From Actinophytocola sp035634895 (lineage in GTDB: Bacteria > Actinomycetota > Actinomycetes > Mycobacteriales > Pseudonocardiaceae): a DNA stretch of 64,000 nucleotides. The stretch spans positions 47,073-111,072 of the forward strand of contig NZ_DASQCC010000282.1 in the NCBI RefSeq assembly GCF_035634895.1. Direction: 5' to 3'. Below are positions 43,258 to 51,570 of this stretch, piece by piece. The number at the start of each line of letters is the position of its first letter. The first letter of the stretch is position 1. The translations under genes were made by a program, and so were the position numbers. The notes beneath the pieces are model-generated. The model was not told the origin of the DNA. It did no database searches and was given only the letters and a program-made list of their open reading frames with translations.

Positions 43258-44484
43258 TCAGGCGGCTTCGGCGGCCGGCTCGGACTCGGCGTCCCGCTCG
43301 GCCTGCTCCTCGACCACCGGCGGCCTCAGCCGGCTGGTGGCCAGGGCGACCGCGATGCCGAGCACGGCGATGCCGAGGCCGACGAGCACCGGCGCCGAAG
43401 GACTCCTGCTGATGGCCAGGCCGCCGGCGATCGGACCGAGGGCGACGCCCACGTTGACCGCGGAGGCCGGCAGCGAGGACGCCAGCTGGCCACCGGGGCC
43501 GGCGAGGCTGACCACCCGGAGCTGCAGCGACGGCGTCATGCCGAAGGCGAACACGCCCCAGACGAGCAGCACCAGCGCCACGAGGACCGGGCTCGAGCCG
43601 ACGAGGTAGAGCACCAGCAGGGCCACCGCGGTGCCCACGGTCGCGACGACCAGCGCGCGAGCGGCGTTCTTGTCGGCGAACCGGCCGCCGCCGAACGAGC
43701 CGACCGCCGTGGCCGCGCCGTAGGCGAACAGGAACAGGCTGACGGTCGCGCCGGTGATGCCCGTGACCTCCCGCAGGAACGGCACGATGTAGGTCAGCGC
43801 CGAGTACAGCGACGCGAAGACCACGCAGCTCAGTCCCAGCACGGCGAGCACCCGCGGGGCAAACGCATACCTGACCTGGCCGACCACGTCGTCACCGCTG
43901 CCGGGCACCGAGGGGACCACCGCCACCGCGGCGACCAGTGCGAGCACGGCGAAGGCGACGATCGCGACGAACGAGCCGCGCCAGCCGAGCCCCTGGCCGA
44001 GCAGCGTGCCGAGCGGCACCCCGAGCGCGGCCGACACGGCGACACCGGACAGGACCATGGAGATGGCCCGGCCGGCCCGTTCCTTCGGCACGACCGACAT
44101 CGCCGTCACGAACGCGACCGCGATGAACAGGCCCTGAACGGCGCCGGCGACGGCACGCGCCGCGACGAACAACCCGAAGCTCGGCACGAGCACCGGCACC
44201 AGGACGGCCACGATGAAAGCCGCGACCGAGCCGATGAGCACGAACCGCCGGTTCAGCCTGATGGTCGACGCGGTCAGCAGCGGACCGCCGATCGCGATCC
44301 CCAGCGCGTAGGCGGTCACGAGCGTGCCCGCCGCGGGAATGGAGACCCGCAGGTCGGCCGCGATCAGGTCGAGGACGCCGACCACGAGCAACTCGGCACA
44401 ACCCAGTACGAACGTGCCAAGAAACAGCGCGGCCAAGGTGAGGTTCGCCCTGTTCCGGCCCAACTCCGCTCCTTGGATACTCAT
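43258..44484 (-). CDS. MFS exporter, DHA1/arabinose-efflux type
   Basis: 408 aa starting MSIQGAELGRNRANLTLAAL, 12 hydrophobic helices. DHA1 signatures: LFLGTFVLGCAELLVVGVLD, motif B/C-like FIAVAFVTAMSVVPKERAGR and LSGVAVSAALGVPLGTLLGQ. Proton-driven efflux of drugs or sugars. Divergent from an HxlR regulator with two copies of an ACTTG/CAAGT operator in the 283-bp gap; this pairing is typical of inducible efflux. The longer upstream reading frame to 44769 would run over those operators and is rejected. Confidence 0.9.
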   Translation of the reverse strand: MSIQGAELGRNRANLTLAALFLGTFVLGCAELLVVGVLDLIAADLRVSIPAAGTLVTAYALGIAIGGPLLTASTIRLNRRFVLIGSVAAFIVAVLVPVLVPSFGLFVAARAVAGAVQGLFIAVAFVTAMSVVPKERAGRAISMVLSGVAVSAALGVPLGTLLGQGLGWRGSFVAIVAFAVLALVAAVAVVPSVPGSGDDVVGQVRYAFAPRVLAVLGLSCVVFASLYSALTYIVPFLREVTGITGATVSLFLFAYGAATAVGSFGGGRFADKNAARALVVATVGTAVALLVLYLVGSSPVLVALVLLVWGVFAFGMTPSLQLRVVSLAGPGGQLASSLPASAVNVGVALGPIAGGLAISRSPSAPVLVGLGIAVLGIAVALATSRLRPPVVEEQAERDAESEPAAEAA

Positions 44485-44653
44485 GCGCACCTTCCTCGTC
44501 GTCCTTGCCTGGAATTCCCCTGTGACATGGGGCGACCCGACCTTTCGCACATCAGACGACTCCCGGAAAGAATGGTGCACGCCCGAAGCTGGTTCATCTT
44601 CGAAGGTGCCGCATCGCGGAAGTCGCTGGTCAGGCCGTCGCTGTGGTGAAGTT

Positions 44654-44747
44654 ACTTCCATCACAGTAGCCCGGGCACTTGCATCACGCAAGTCGAGGGT
44701 GAATTGCCTTTGATCTGTGCGCGTTTGCGAGCTTGTATCACACAAGT
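44654..44747. promoter_or_regulatory. repeated HxlR operator sites
   Basis: Two 17-bp palindromes with the same ATCAC centre: ACTTGCATCACGCAAGT (44677-44693) and GCTTGTATCACACAAGT (44731-44747), 54 bp apart centre to centre. A third, degenerate relative ACTTCCATCACAGTAG starts at 44654. They lie between the divergent MFS and HxlR starts and are the likely binding sites of the HxlR protein. Confidence 0.75.
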
Positions 44748-44767
44748 CCTGGGGTACGCTCGGTTGC

Positions 44768-45082
44768 ATGCTGGGACGGCTCTACCCGGGTCAGGACAGC
44801 TCTACGGCACGGGCACTCGAGATCGTCGGCGAGCGCTGGAGCCTGCTCATCGTGCACCACGCGTTGTTCGCCGGGACCTCCCGTTTCACGGACTTCCAGC
44901 GCACTCTGGGAATCTCACCCAACATCCTGGCCAAACGGCTGGACGATTTCGTGGCCGCCGGCATCTTCGAACTCCGCAGGGACGAGGGCAGGCACGCCGA
45001 ATACGTACTGACGAGCAAGGGTCGCGATCTGCGACCGGTCATCGTCGCATTAACCCGTTGGGGTGACCACTGGGCATCCTGA
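44768..45082 (+). CDS. HxlR-family transcriptional regulator
   Basis: 104 aa from ATG 44768. HxlR winged helix: STARALEIVGERWSLLIVHH, SRFTDFQRTLGISPNILAKR, LDDFVAAGIFELRRDEG and EYVLTSKGRDLRPVIVAL. HxlR proteins often sense quinones, aldehydes or oxidative stress and repress efflux or detoxification genes. Divergent from the MFS exporter and just 20 bp after the proximal operator, so autoregulated. The N-terminal Cys common in redox-sensing members is not seen with this start (a longer start at 44717 would add one). Confidence 0.9.
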   Translation: MLGRLYPGQDSSTARALEIVGERWSLLIVHHALFAGTSRFTDFQRTLGISPNILAKRLDDFVAAGIFELRRDEGRHAEYVLTSKGRDLRPVIVALTRWGDHWAS

Positions 45083-45121
45083 GGTGACACGGGATAGTCT
45101 GCATAGTCGCGAGGTGACGCG

Positions 45122-45859
45122 ATGGTGGTCGAACATTTCACCTACATGAGTGGATTGAGACGGCACCAGCTAGTGGTGGCGTCGGTCGCGCTCGCCGTCG
45201 TCGTCGCGCTGGGTTGGTACTTCACGGTGCGCCAGGCCGAGGGCATGGACGGCATGGCGGGCACCATGGGCCTGGGGCTCGGGGCGTTCCTGCTGATGTG
45301 GCTGCCGATGGTCGTGGCCATGATGTTCCCGGCCGCGGTCGCCTCCGCCACGACGGCGGTCCGTGCGCATCCCGCGCGTGCCACGGTGTTTCTCGTGGTG
45401 TACCTGGCCGTGTGGATGGTCTTCGGTCTGGTCACCTACGTGGTGCTGGCGGGCGCCGAGCGGGTGCTGTCGATCCCGCCGGACGGCCAGAAATGGCTGG
45501 CCGCCGGGATCTACCTGGTGGCGGGGGTGTACCAGTTCGTACCCGCCAAGACCCGCTGCCGCGAGCTGTGCCGGTCGACGAGGCCGGCCGCCGACTACGG
45601 AGACGTGGCCCGTACCGCGGCGCGGCACGGGTTGACCTGCATCGGCTGCTGCGCCGGTTTCATGGTGGTCCTCATCGCCGTGGGAATGGCGAACCTGGTC
45701 GCGATGGCCCTGCTGACCGTGGTCATCTTCGCGGAGCGTTTCTTCTGGCCCAGCACGGTTTCCCGCGTCGCCGGCGCGCTGCTCCTGGTGGCCGCCGTGC
45801 TCACGCCGTTCGTGTCGTGGCTGCACCCCGGCCTACCGGGCCCAGCCCCAATGATGTGA
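45122..45859 (+). CDS. DUF2182 integral membrane protein (metal-related)
   Basis: 245 aa, six or seven hydrophobic helices. DUF2182 cues: VRQAEGMDGMAGTMGLGLGA, MWLPMVVAMMFPAAVASATT, AGVYQFVPAKTRCRELCRS, HGLTCIGCCAGFMVVLIAVG and FAERFFWPSTVSRVAGALLL. The Met-rich loop and the Cys clusters (CRELC, CIGCC) suggest metal binding or transfer, and the family is often encoded by copper-related loci. Followed 20 bp later by a Cys-rich peptide gene, supporting a metal role. Start ATG with GAGGTG upstream. Confidence 0.85.
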   Translation: MVVEHFTYMSGLRRHQLVVASVALAVVVALGWYFTVRQAEGMDGMAGTMGLGLGAFLLMWLPMVVAMMFPAAVASATTAVRAHPARATVFLVVYLAVWMVFGLVTYVVLAGAERVLSIPPDGQKWLAAGIYLVAGVYQFVPAKTRCRELCRSTRPAADYGDVARTAARHGLTCIGCCAGFMVVLIAVGMANLVAMALLTVVIFAERFFWPSTVSRVAGALLLVAAVLTPFVSWLHPGLPGPAPMM

Positions 45860-45879
45860 GTCCCTTGGAGGAGAACGAC

Positions 45880-46005
45880 ATGGCCGCCGACCCCGTCTTC
45901 TGCACCGGCTGCGAAGGATGCCCGGAGGGCGATCGCCACGAGAGCTGCAAGTGCCCACTCAAGAGCGAGTGCACGTGCGAGCTGGATTCCTGCCGCCCCA
46001 GCTGA
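45880..46005 (+). CDS. small Cys-rich metallothionein-like peptide
   Basis: 41 aa with eight Cys at positions 8, 11, 14, 23, 25, 31, 33 and 38 (CTGCEGC, CKC, CTC spacing), no signal peptide, ATG after TTGGAGGAGAACGAC. One in five residues is Cys, so it very probably binds a soft metal such as Cu(I), Zn or Cd in clusters. Coupled by position to the DUF2182 gene (20 bp). Too small for the usual annotation cut-offs. I do not recall a named family with this spacing. Confidence 0.78.
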   Translation: MAADPVFCTGCEGCPEGDRHESCKCPLKSECTCELDSCRPS

Positions 46006-46092
46006 TACTCAGCCCTGGGACAGGGCCATCACGACGCCCGCACCGAGCCGCGGATGCGCCGAGCAGGGGGCGATGCTCGCCGACGCCACCAA

Positions 46093-46112
46093 GCCACGCC
46101 TCAACGCGTGGC
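46093..46112. terminator. hairpin after the metallothionein-like gene
   Basis: GCCACGC (46093-46099) pairs with GCGTGGC (46106-46112), with a 6-nt loop, in the 228-bp gap between convergent genes. Likely part of termination with the stronger hairpin at 46149. Confidence 0.45.
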
Positions 46113-46148
46113 ACCGGCCTTGCTCGGGATGCGCAGGCGGGTGCCTAA

Positions 46149-46177
46149 CCGCGCCGGGCGAGACTCGCCCGGCGCGG
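46149..46177. terminator. strong hairpin between convergent genes
   Basis: CCGCGCCGGGCGAG and CTCGCCCGGCGCGG form a perfect 14-bp inverted repeat with a 1-nt centre. It lies between the metallothionein-like gene and the AhpD-like gene and probably acts as a bidirectional terminator. Nothing else is seen in 46006-46233. Confidence 0.6.
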
Positions 46178-46233
46178 CACCAGCACCCAGCCACCACCAG
46201 TGAGCCGACACCCCGCGAACCACCAACCACGCC

Positions 46234-47274
46234 TCACCCCGCGGCGCCGGCCTCGCTCGGAATCCGCAGCAGGCTGCCCAGGTGTCGTGCCGTGGTGAGG
46301 CTCGACCAGGCGGTCAGGTCGATCAGGGCCCGGTCGTCCGGTGCTGTCGAGCGGAACTCGTCGATCGCGGTCTGGTCCACCTGGTAGGACGCCAGTGCGG
46401 TGAGCAGGGCCAGGCGGCCGGCGGGGCGGTCGGGCACCTCCAACTCCCCGACGGCGTCCTCCACCCACGCGCGGCTCAGGCCGAGCGGCCGGCCGTCCCA
46501 ACCCTCCAGGCTGGCCAGCACCAGCTCCCGCACCGCCGGCGGGACCGACCGGCGCCCGGCCTCCTCGATGACCGCCGCGCTCCTCGCGTACGCGCCGGCG
46601 ATCGCCGAGTTGGTCGCGGCCCACGACAGGTCCTCGGGCAGCTCGGCTTCCGGCAGCAGATCCAGCGACGTCCCGGGCCGCGGTCCGGCACGCTCCGCCG
46701 ACTTGATCAACCACACGAGCACCCGCCGCACCACCGCCAGCGCCGACCTCGGCGCGCCCGGCGGCAGCGGGACCTCCCCGAGAAAGATATTCACCATCCT
46801 GTTCAGGTACTGCATGATCACCGCCGTCCCCACCAGCTCCGGGGTCTGTTCCGCGGTGAACGGCGCGGACACGCCGGCGGCACCGGCCCACGCCGCCGCC
46901 GCTCGCGACGACGGGTCGGCGATCTCGCCGTCCCGGTAGCCGACCAGGTTCGTCAGCATCGAGTCGTGCATGGTGATGCAGAACGGGCACTCGTTGCTCT
47001 TCGAGACCGCCGTGCAGACGGCCTCCTTCCACGCCCTCGGCGCGGATCCGGGCACCAGCAGCACCTCACGCAGCATCAGCCAGCACGCCGCCAGGACGTC
47101 CGGTGCCGGCGCGTGCAGGATCACCGGCGGCGCCAGCACGCCGAAGTCCCGCTCCAGCTCCCGGTAGACCCGCGCCACGTCACCCTCCGCGGCGTCGTAC
47201 GGCACCGCCGAGACCTGCCGCACCTGCACGGTCGACAACCCGCGCAGGCCGATCTGTACCAGTTTCCCTCGCAT
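46234..47274 (-). CDS. AhpD-like protein with extended C-terminus
   Basis: 346 aa, about twice the usual AhpD length. Residues 20-130 are an AhpD/carboxymuconolactone domain with the redox site SNECPFCITMHDSML. The C-terminal half is helical and may be a second, degenerate copy (PPAVRELVLASLEGWDGRPL, GRLALLTALASYQVDQTAI). Peroxidase-like or substrate-specific role unknown. Last gene of the DUF1702-P450-AhpD operon, 21 bp after the P450 stop. Similar AhpD genes sit at 22509 and 61353. Confidence 0.82.
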   Translation of the reverse strand: MRGKLVQIGLRGLSTVQVRQVSAVPYDAAEGDVARVYRELERDFGVLAPPVILHAPAPDVLAACWLMLREVLLVPGSAPRAWKEAVCTAVSKSNECPFCITMHDSMLTNLVGYRDGEIADPSSRAAAAWAGAAGVSAPFTAEQTPELVGTAVIMQYLNRMVNIFLGEVPLPPGAPRSALAVVRRVLVWLIKSAERAGPRPGTSLDLLPEAELPEDLSWAATNSAIAGAYARSAAVIEEAGRRSVPPAVRELVLASLEGWDGRPLGLSRAWVEDAVGELEVPDRPAGRLALLTALASYQVDQTAIDEFRSTAPDDRALIDLTAWSSLTTARHLGSLLRIPSEAGAAG

Positions 47275-47295
47275 GTCGGTTCCTCCGCGGGATCG

Positions 47296-48660
47296 TCAGG
47301 CAGGCCGCACGGTCATCGGCAGGCCGCCGCGTACACGCAGTGTCAGCATCGGCTCGGCGCGGGCCTCGTAGCCGGGCACGGTGGCCAGCCTCAGCTCACG
47401 CACCACGGCCGCGGTCACGATCGTCGCCTCGAGCAGGCCGAGGCTGCTGCCGACGCACACCCGTGGGCCCGCGCCGAAGGGGATGTAGGCGTAGCGCGGC
47501 CGGCCGGCCGCGCCGCCCGGGGAGAACCGGTCGGGGTCGAACCGGTCCGGCTCTGCCCAGAAGTCGGGGTGCCGGTGCAGGGTGTACGGGCAGATCAGCA
47601 CGTCCGACCCGGCCGCGACGTGGTACCCGCCGATCTCGTCCGCCTCGCGGGCCTCCCTCGGCAGCAGCCACACCGGCGGGTAGAGCCGCATGACCTCCTG
47701 GATCACCATCGTCGTGAACCTGAGCCGGTGCAGGTCCTCGTAGGTGGGCGGCCGGTCCCCCAGCACCTCGACCACCTCGGCGTGCACCCGCTCCCACACC
47801 TCCGGGTGCCGGTCGAGCAGGTAGAACGTCCAGCTCAGCGTGCTGGCGGTGGTCTCGTGGCCGGCCAGCAGCAACGTCACCAGCTCGTCGCGCATCCGCT
47901 GGCGCCCGGCGTCGGCGTCCGGCTCGTCGCGGGTCGCCTCGACCAGCCGGGACAGGATGTCGTCGCCCTCGGTGGTCGGGTGCGCGGCCCGCTCGGCGGC
48001 GAGCCTCGCCACGATGCGGTCCAGGTCCGCCCGCGCGCGGCGGAAGCGCAGCTGCTGGGGCAGCGGCACCCAGTGCGGCACCGCGGACAGCGACATCATC
48101 TCGAAGATCGCCTGGTCCTGGACCGCCTCGAACGAGTCGCCGATGGACTCGAAGGCGCCGAGGTCGGCCTCCATCAGCGCACGCCCGAGCACGCCGAGGG
48201 TCAGCCCGGTCATCTCGTCGCGGATGTCGACCGGCTCGCCGTCCTGGTGGCGGCGCAGCCGCTCGACCATGCCGGCGGCCTCCTGCGCGATCACGTCGGT
48301 CTTGCCGGCGATCCGCTTGGCCTGGAAGACCGGCTGGATCGTCCGGCGCTGCGCCTTCCACTTCTCGCCCTCGCTGGTCAGCAGCCCGTCGCCCAGTGCG
48401 CGGCGGGCGTGGGTCAGGCCGATGCCCTTGAGGTAGTTGCGGCTGTTGTCGGCCAGCACGTGCTTGGCGTGGTCGGGGTGGTTGAAGAAGTGCAGCGACT
48501 TGGGGCCCAGCCGCAGCCGGACCGCGTCGCCGTACTCCCGGGAGACCGACGTCATCACCGACAGGCGGTCCCTGGCCATCCTGACCAACAGGCTGAGCGT
48601 CGCGCTGCGCGGCGGCCCCGGCAGCTCCTTGTGCGTGGTCCTGGTGTCTACCGCGGTCAT
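47296..48660 (-). CDS. cytochrome P450
   Basis: 454 aa. I-helix oxygen-activating motif LLLAGHETTASTLSW, ExxR in VIQEVMRLYPPVWLLPREA, and heme loop FGAGPRVCVGSSLGLLEA with the Cys near residue 400. The N-terminus (KELPGPPRSATLSLLVRMAR) has a Pro-rich hinge but no membrane anchor; the closest style is bacterial fatty-acid/terpene-type P450s (CYP102/110-like core). Hydroxylates or epoxidises a hydrophobic substrate. Its ATG overlaps the DUF1702 stop by one base pair step (ATGA), so they are translated together. Confidence 0.93.
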   Translation of the reverse strand: MTAVDTRTTHKELPGPPRSATLSLLVRMARDRLSVMTSVSREYGDAVRLRLGPKSLHFFNHPDHAKHVLADNSRNYLKGIGLTHARRALGDGLLTSEGEKWKAQRRTIQPVFQAKRIAGKTDVIAQEAAGMVERLRRHQDGEPVDIRDEMTGLTLGVLGRALMEADLGAFESIGDSFEAVQDQAIFEMMSLSAVPHWVPLPQQLRFRRARADLDRIVARLAAERAAHPTTEGDDILSRLVEATRDEPDADAGRQRMRDELVTLLLAGHETTASTLSWTFYLLDRHPEVWERVHAEVVEVLGDRPPTYEDLHRLRFTTMVIQEVMRLYPPVWLLPREAREADEIGGYHVAAGSDVLICPYTLHRHPDFWAEPDRFDPDRFSPGGAAGRPRYAYIPFGAGPRVCVGSSLGLLEATIVTAAVVRELRLATVPGYEARAEPMLTLRVRGGLPMTVRPA

Positions 48661-49649
48661 GCCGACAGCTCCGTGTCCGTCGTGAAGGCCGAGGCGATGC
48701 GCTGGCGCCACACCTCGAAGGAGGGGATGCCGGGGTGCTCGGGCACCTCGGCCCGCGGCGCCGGCCGGGTCTCGCGGCACAGCCGGGTCGCCTGCTCCGG
48801 CGTCATCCCACAGAGCACCTGGGTCGCCAAGGCGGTGTGCTCGATGACCAGTCCGGCCTCCACCCGTGCGGTGGCGGCGAAGGCACTGCCCTGCGCGACG
48901 TTCGGCAGGTAGGCCCCGGCGCGGGACCGGAAGGCCCGCAGCTCGGCCTGGTCGCCGCCGCCCGCGTAGGTGGCGGCGAGCCCGGCGCCGGCGTACAGGT
49001 CCGGCCGGCGCGCGGGTGCGAACGAGTCGAACAGGTCCGCGACGACCTTCGGGTCGGCGCCGCCGACGAACCACATGGCGCGGCCGATGCCCTGGTCGAT
49101 CACGTGCCTGCGGTACCAGTCCGCGCCGTTCGTCGGCCACGGCATGTCCGGCTCGACGTACTGGTCGTGCACGTACCGCCGAGTGTGGAAGTAGGCCTGG
49201 TGGAACCCGTAGCCGTCGAGCATGAGCCAGCGCAGCAGCGGGTCGCCCAGCTCCAGCTTCGGCCAGCGGAACCGCGGCACCCGCGCCAGGGCCCAGCCCG
49301 CGCCGACGTAGATCATGTAGCTGTGCACCCGGCCGGGACCGTCGAGGAACCGGGCGGTGCGCCCGCCACGGCCGAACGGCAGCCCGTCGCGCACCGCGAA
49401 ACCCATCCCGGCGCCCTCGTAGGCGAAACCGCGGAACTGGCGCGGAAGCCGCTCGAGCGGGGACTCGACCGCCTCCGGGGTCGGTGCCTCGGCGGCGTGC
49501 GCGTAGCCAGCCAGGAACGAACGGCCGACGGTTTCCAGCAGTTCCTTCGCCGCGCCGTCCTTTCGGTGGAATCCACGAACCTCGAGGTCCGCATTGGACA
49601 GGCCGGGGGTGAGGATGCGGCGCCGGATCGCCCGCAACATGCTGGACAA
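48657..49649 (-). CDS. DUF1702 family protein (enediyne UnbL-like)
   Basis: About 330 aa. DUF1702 signature segments: RRRILTPGLSNADLEVRGFH, LETVGRSFLAGYAHAAE, LPRQFRGFAYEGAGMGFAVR, MIYVGAGWALARVPRF and DQGIGRAMWFVGGADPKVV. DUF1702 is one of the conserved accessory genes of enediyne polyketide cassettes (UnbL-type), where its role is unknown; members also occur outside them. A TTG at 49649 has AGGAG six bases upstream; the ATG at 49640 is the alternative. Coupled to the P450 gene and divergent from the GMC oxidoreductase over 213 bp. No enediyne PKS is in the window. Confidence 0.82.
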   Translation of the reverse strand: MSSMLRAIRRRILTPGLSNADLEVRGFHRKDGAAKELLETVGRSFLAGYAHAAEAPTPEAVESPLERLPRQFRGFAYEGAGMGFAVRDGLPFGRGGRTARFLDGPGRVHSYMIYVGAGWALARVPRFRWPKLELGDPLLRWLMLDGYGFHQAYFHTRRYVHDQYVEPDMPWPTNGADWYRRHVIDQGIGRAMWFVGGADPKVVADLFDSFAPARRPDLYAGAGLAATYAGGGDQAELRAFRSRAGAYLPNVAQGSAFAATARVEAGLVIEHTALATQVLCGMTPEQATRLCRETRPAPRAEVPEHPGIPSFEVWRQRIASAFTTDTELSA

Positions 49650-49862
49650 TGTTCGCTCCTTCCGCGTGGCTCGGACTCCATGTTCGGCGGAACTCGCCGC
49701 GAGCACCCACTTCCGCTGTGCGCAAAGGGAATTCTTCGAAATTGCGCGACCGGCGTCTCTGGCACGGTGTGAGTGGCAGCACCCGCGTGGGCGGTGCGAC
49801 GCTCGGCGCGAAGGTCGCAGAACCCTGCGCCCGAAGCGCCCACGAATCCTCAAGGACTGCTT

Positions 49863-51410
49863 ATGACGGCTCAGTATGACGACATCATCGTCGGCGCCGG
49901 ATCGGCTGGGGCGGCGCTCGCGGCCCGGCTGACCGAGGACCCCGCCCGCCGCGTGCTCCTGCTGGAAGGCGGCCCGGACTACGTCCGGCCGGAAGACGCC
50001 CCGGCGGACATCTTCTACGGCCGGGCGATGTCGTTCGTCGACCACGACTGGACCTTCCGCGCCGAGATCCACGACGGCCGCCGGGTCCGCTACCCACGCG
50101 GGAAGACCACCGGCGGCTCGTCCGCGGTGGGTGCGACGGTCGGGCTGCGCGGCGTCCCGGCCGACTACGACGAGTGGGCCGCCGCGGGAAACCCGTCGTG
50201 GTCCTACGAGAACGTCCTGCCCTACTTCAGGAAGCTGGAGAACGACTACGACTTCGGCGACAGCGAGTTCCACGGCGGCGACGGGCCGATGCCGATCCGC
50301 CGGTGGCGGCCGGAGGAGCTGACGCCGGGACAGGCCGCGTTCGTCGAGGCCTGCGTCAACGAGGGCTTCCCCGAGGTCAAGGACCACAACCATCCCGAGG
50401 CGACCGGCGTCGGGTCGATCCCCTCCACCCGCTCGGACCACGAACGCCGGGCCACGACGGGGAACACCTACGTCCGGCTGATCCGGGACCGGGAGAACCT
50501 GGAGATCCGGGCTCACACGACGGTCGACCGGGTGGTGTTCGACGGCGACAAGGCGGTCGGCGTACTGGCCGCCGCCGAGGGCGGCTCGTACGAGCTGGTC
50601 GAGGGCAGGCGGATCATCCTGGCCGCCGGCGCGGTCGCCTCGCCGATGATCCTGCTGCGCTCGGGCATCGGCCCGGCCGACGACCTGCGCCGGCTCGGTG
50701 TCGACGTCCGCGCCGACCTGTCCGGCGTCGGCGCGAACCTGGTCGACCACCAGCGCACCGGGGCGTTCCTGGTGCCGCGGCCGGGTGTCATCGACCCGAC
50801 CGAGGCGTTCCTGCAGGAGATCCTGCGGACCACCTCACCGGTCTCCGGTGACTTCAACGACCTGCAGTACTACATGGTCAACCACTTCGACCTGGCGCAC
50901 TTCCCCGAGCTCCAGATGCTGGCCGGCGCGACCGAGATCCTCGGCGTGATGGTGGTGGCACAGCGGCCCGGCTCCCGCGGCCGCATCACGCTGGGATCCA
51001 CCGACCCGACCGCGCAGCCCTCGATCGACCTGAACTTCCTGGACGACGAGCGCGAGATGGACATCCTCGTCGACGGCGTGCGCACGGCGTGGCGGCTGGC
51101 GCACCACCCGGACATCCTCTCGCTCGGGCAGGGGTTCGTGGTGCTGCGCGAGGCGACCATCGACAACGACGCCATGGTGCGGCAGTACGTGAAGACCAGT
51201 TTGGACAGTGCGTACCACCCGGTCGGCACGGTTCGGATGGGTCCGGCGTCCGACCCGGACACGGTCGTCGACGAGCGTGGCGCGGTGCACGGCGTCGGGT
51301 CGCTGTACGTCTGCGACTCGTCGATCATGCCCGCCACGGTGCGTGCCAACACCAACCTGACGTCGATCATGATCGGCGAGCGGACGGCGGACTGGCTGCG
51401 CGCGGACTGA
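49863..51410 (+). CDS. GMC-family FAD oxidoreductase
   Basis: 515 aa, ATG after AAGGACTGCTT. FAD motif DDIIVGAGSAGAALAARLTE, GMC signature around RGKTTGGSSAVGATVGLRG and DYDEWAAAGNPSW, second signature GRRIILAAGAVASPMILLR, and catalytic HP in DSAYHPVGTVRMG followed by ATVRANTNLTSIMIGE. Oxidises an alcohol (choline-, glucose- or aryl-alcohol-type) to an aldehyde. Divergent from the DUF1702-P450-AhpD operon; closed by a 16-bp perfect hairpin. Confidence 0.92.
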   Translation: MTAQYDDIIVGAGSAGAALAARLTEDPARRVLLLEGGPDYVRPEDAPADIFYGRAMSFVDHDWTFRAEIHDGRRVRYPRGKTTGGSSAVGATVGLRGVPADYDEWAAAGNPSWSYENVLPYFRKLENDYDFGDSEFHGGDGPMPIRRWRPEELTPGQAAFVEACVNEGFPEVKDHNHPEATGVGSIPSTRSDHERRATTGNTYVRLIRDRENLEIRAHTTVDRVVFDGDKAVGVLAAAEGGSYELVEGRRIILAAGAVASPMILLRSGIGPADDLRRLGVDVRADLSGVGANLVDHQRTGAFLVPRPGVIDPTEAFLQEILRTTSPVSGDFNDLQYYMVNHFDLAHFPELQMLAGATEILGVMVVAQRPGSRGRITLGSTDPTAQPSIDLNFLDDEREMDILVDGVRTAWRLAHHPDILSLGQGFVVLREATIDNDAMVRQYVKTSLDSAYHPVGTVRMGPASDPDTVVDERGAVHGVGSLYVCDSSIMPATVRANTNLTSIMIGERTADWLRAD

Positions 51411-51421
51411 GCACCCGTACG

Positions 51422-51462
51422 ACAGAGCGGCTCCGGAACGTGATTCTCCGGAGCCGCTCTGT
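51422..51462 (+). terminator. strong intrinsic terminator hairpin
   Basis: Perfect 16-bp stem ACAGAGCGGCTCCGGA (51422-51437) and TCCGGAGCCGCTCTGT (51447-51462) with a 9-nt loop, 11 bp after the GMC stop. Confidence 0.9.
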
Positions 51463-51570
51463 TATGTCTACTGTGGACTGTCAACCCCTGTACGGAAGGT
51501 GCGCATCCTCGAAGAAGATCACCTCCGCCGAACGCTCATATCATTCTTGCGTAATCGGCGAGGAGCCAAT

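Noticed and set aside
46006..46233. Riboswitch or small RNA in the gap after the metallothionein-like gene
   Set aside because: Only two simple hairpins consistent with termination between convergent genes are visible.
48657..49649. Full enediyne cluster
   Set aside because: No iterative PKS, thioesterase or other cassette genes are in the window; only DUF1702 and an EHN hydrolase resemble that context.
31570..51210. Recurrent TTTGGACAGTG-like words (for example near 31570 and 51198)
   Set aside because: Few copies, inside coding sequence, and not arranged as a regulatory or repeat pattern.
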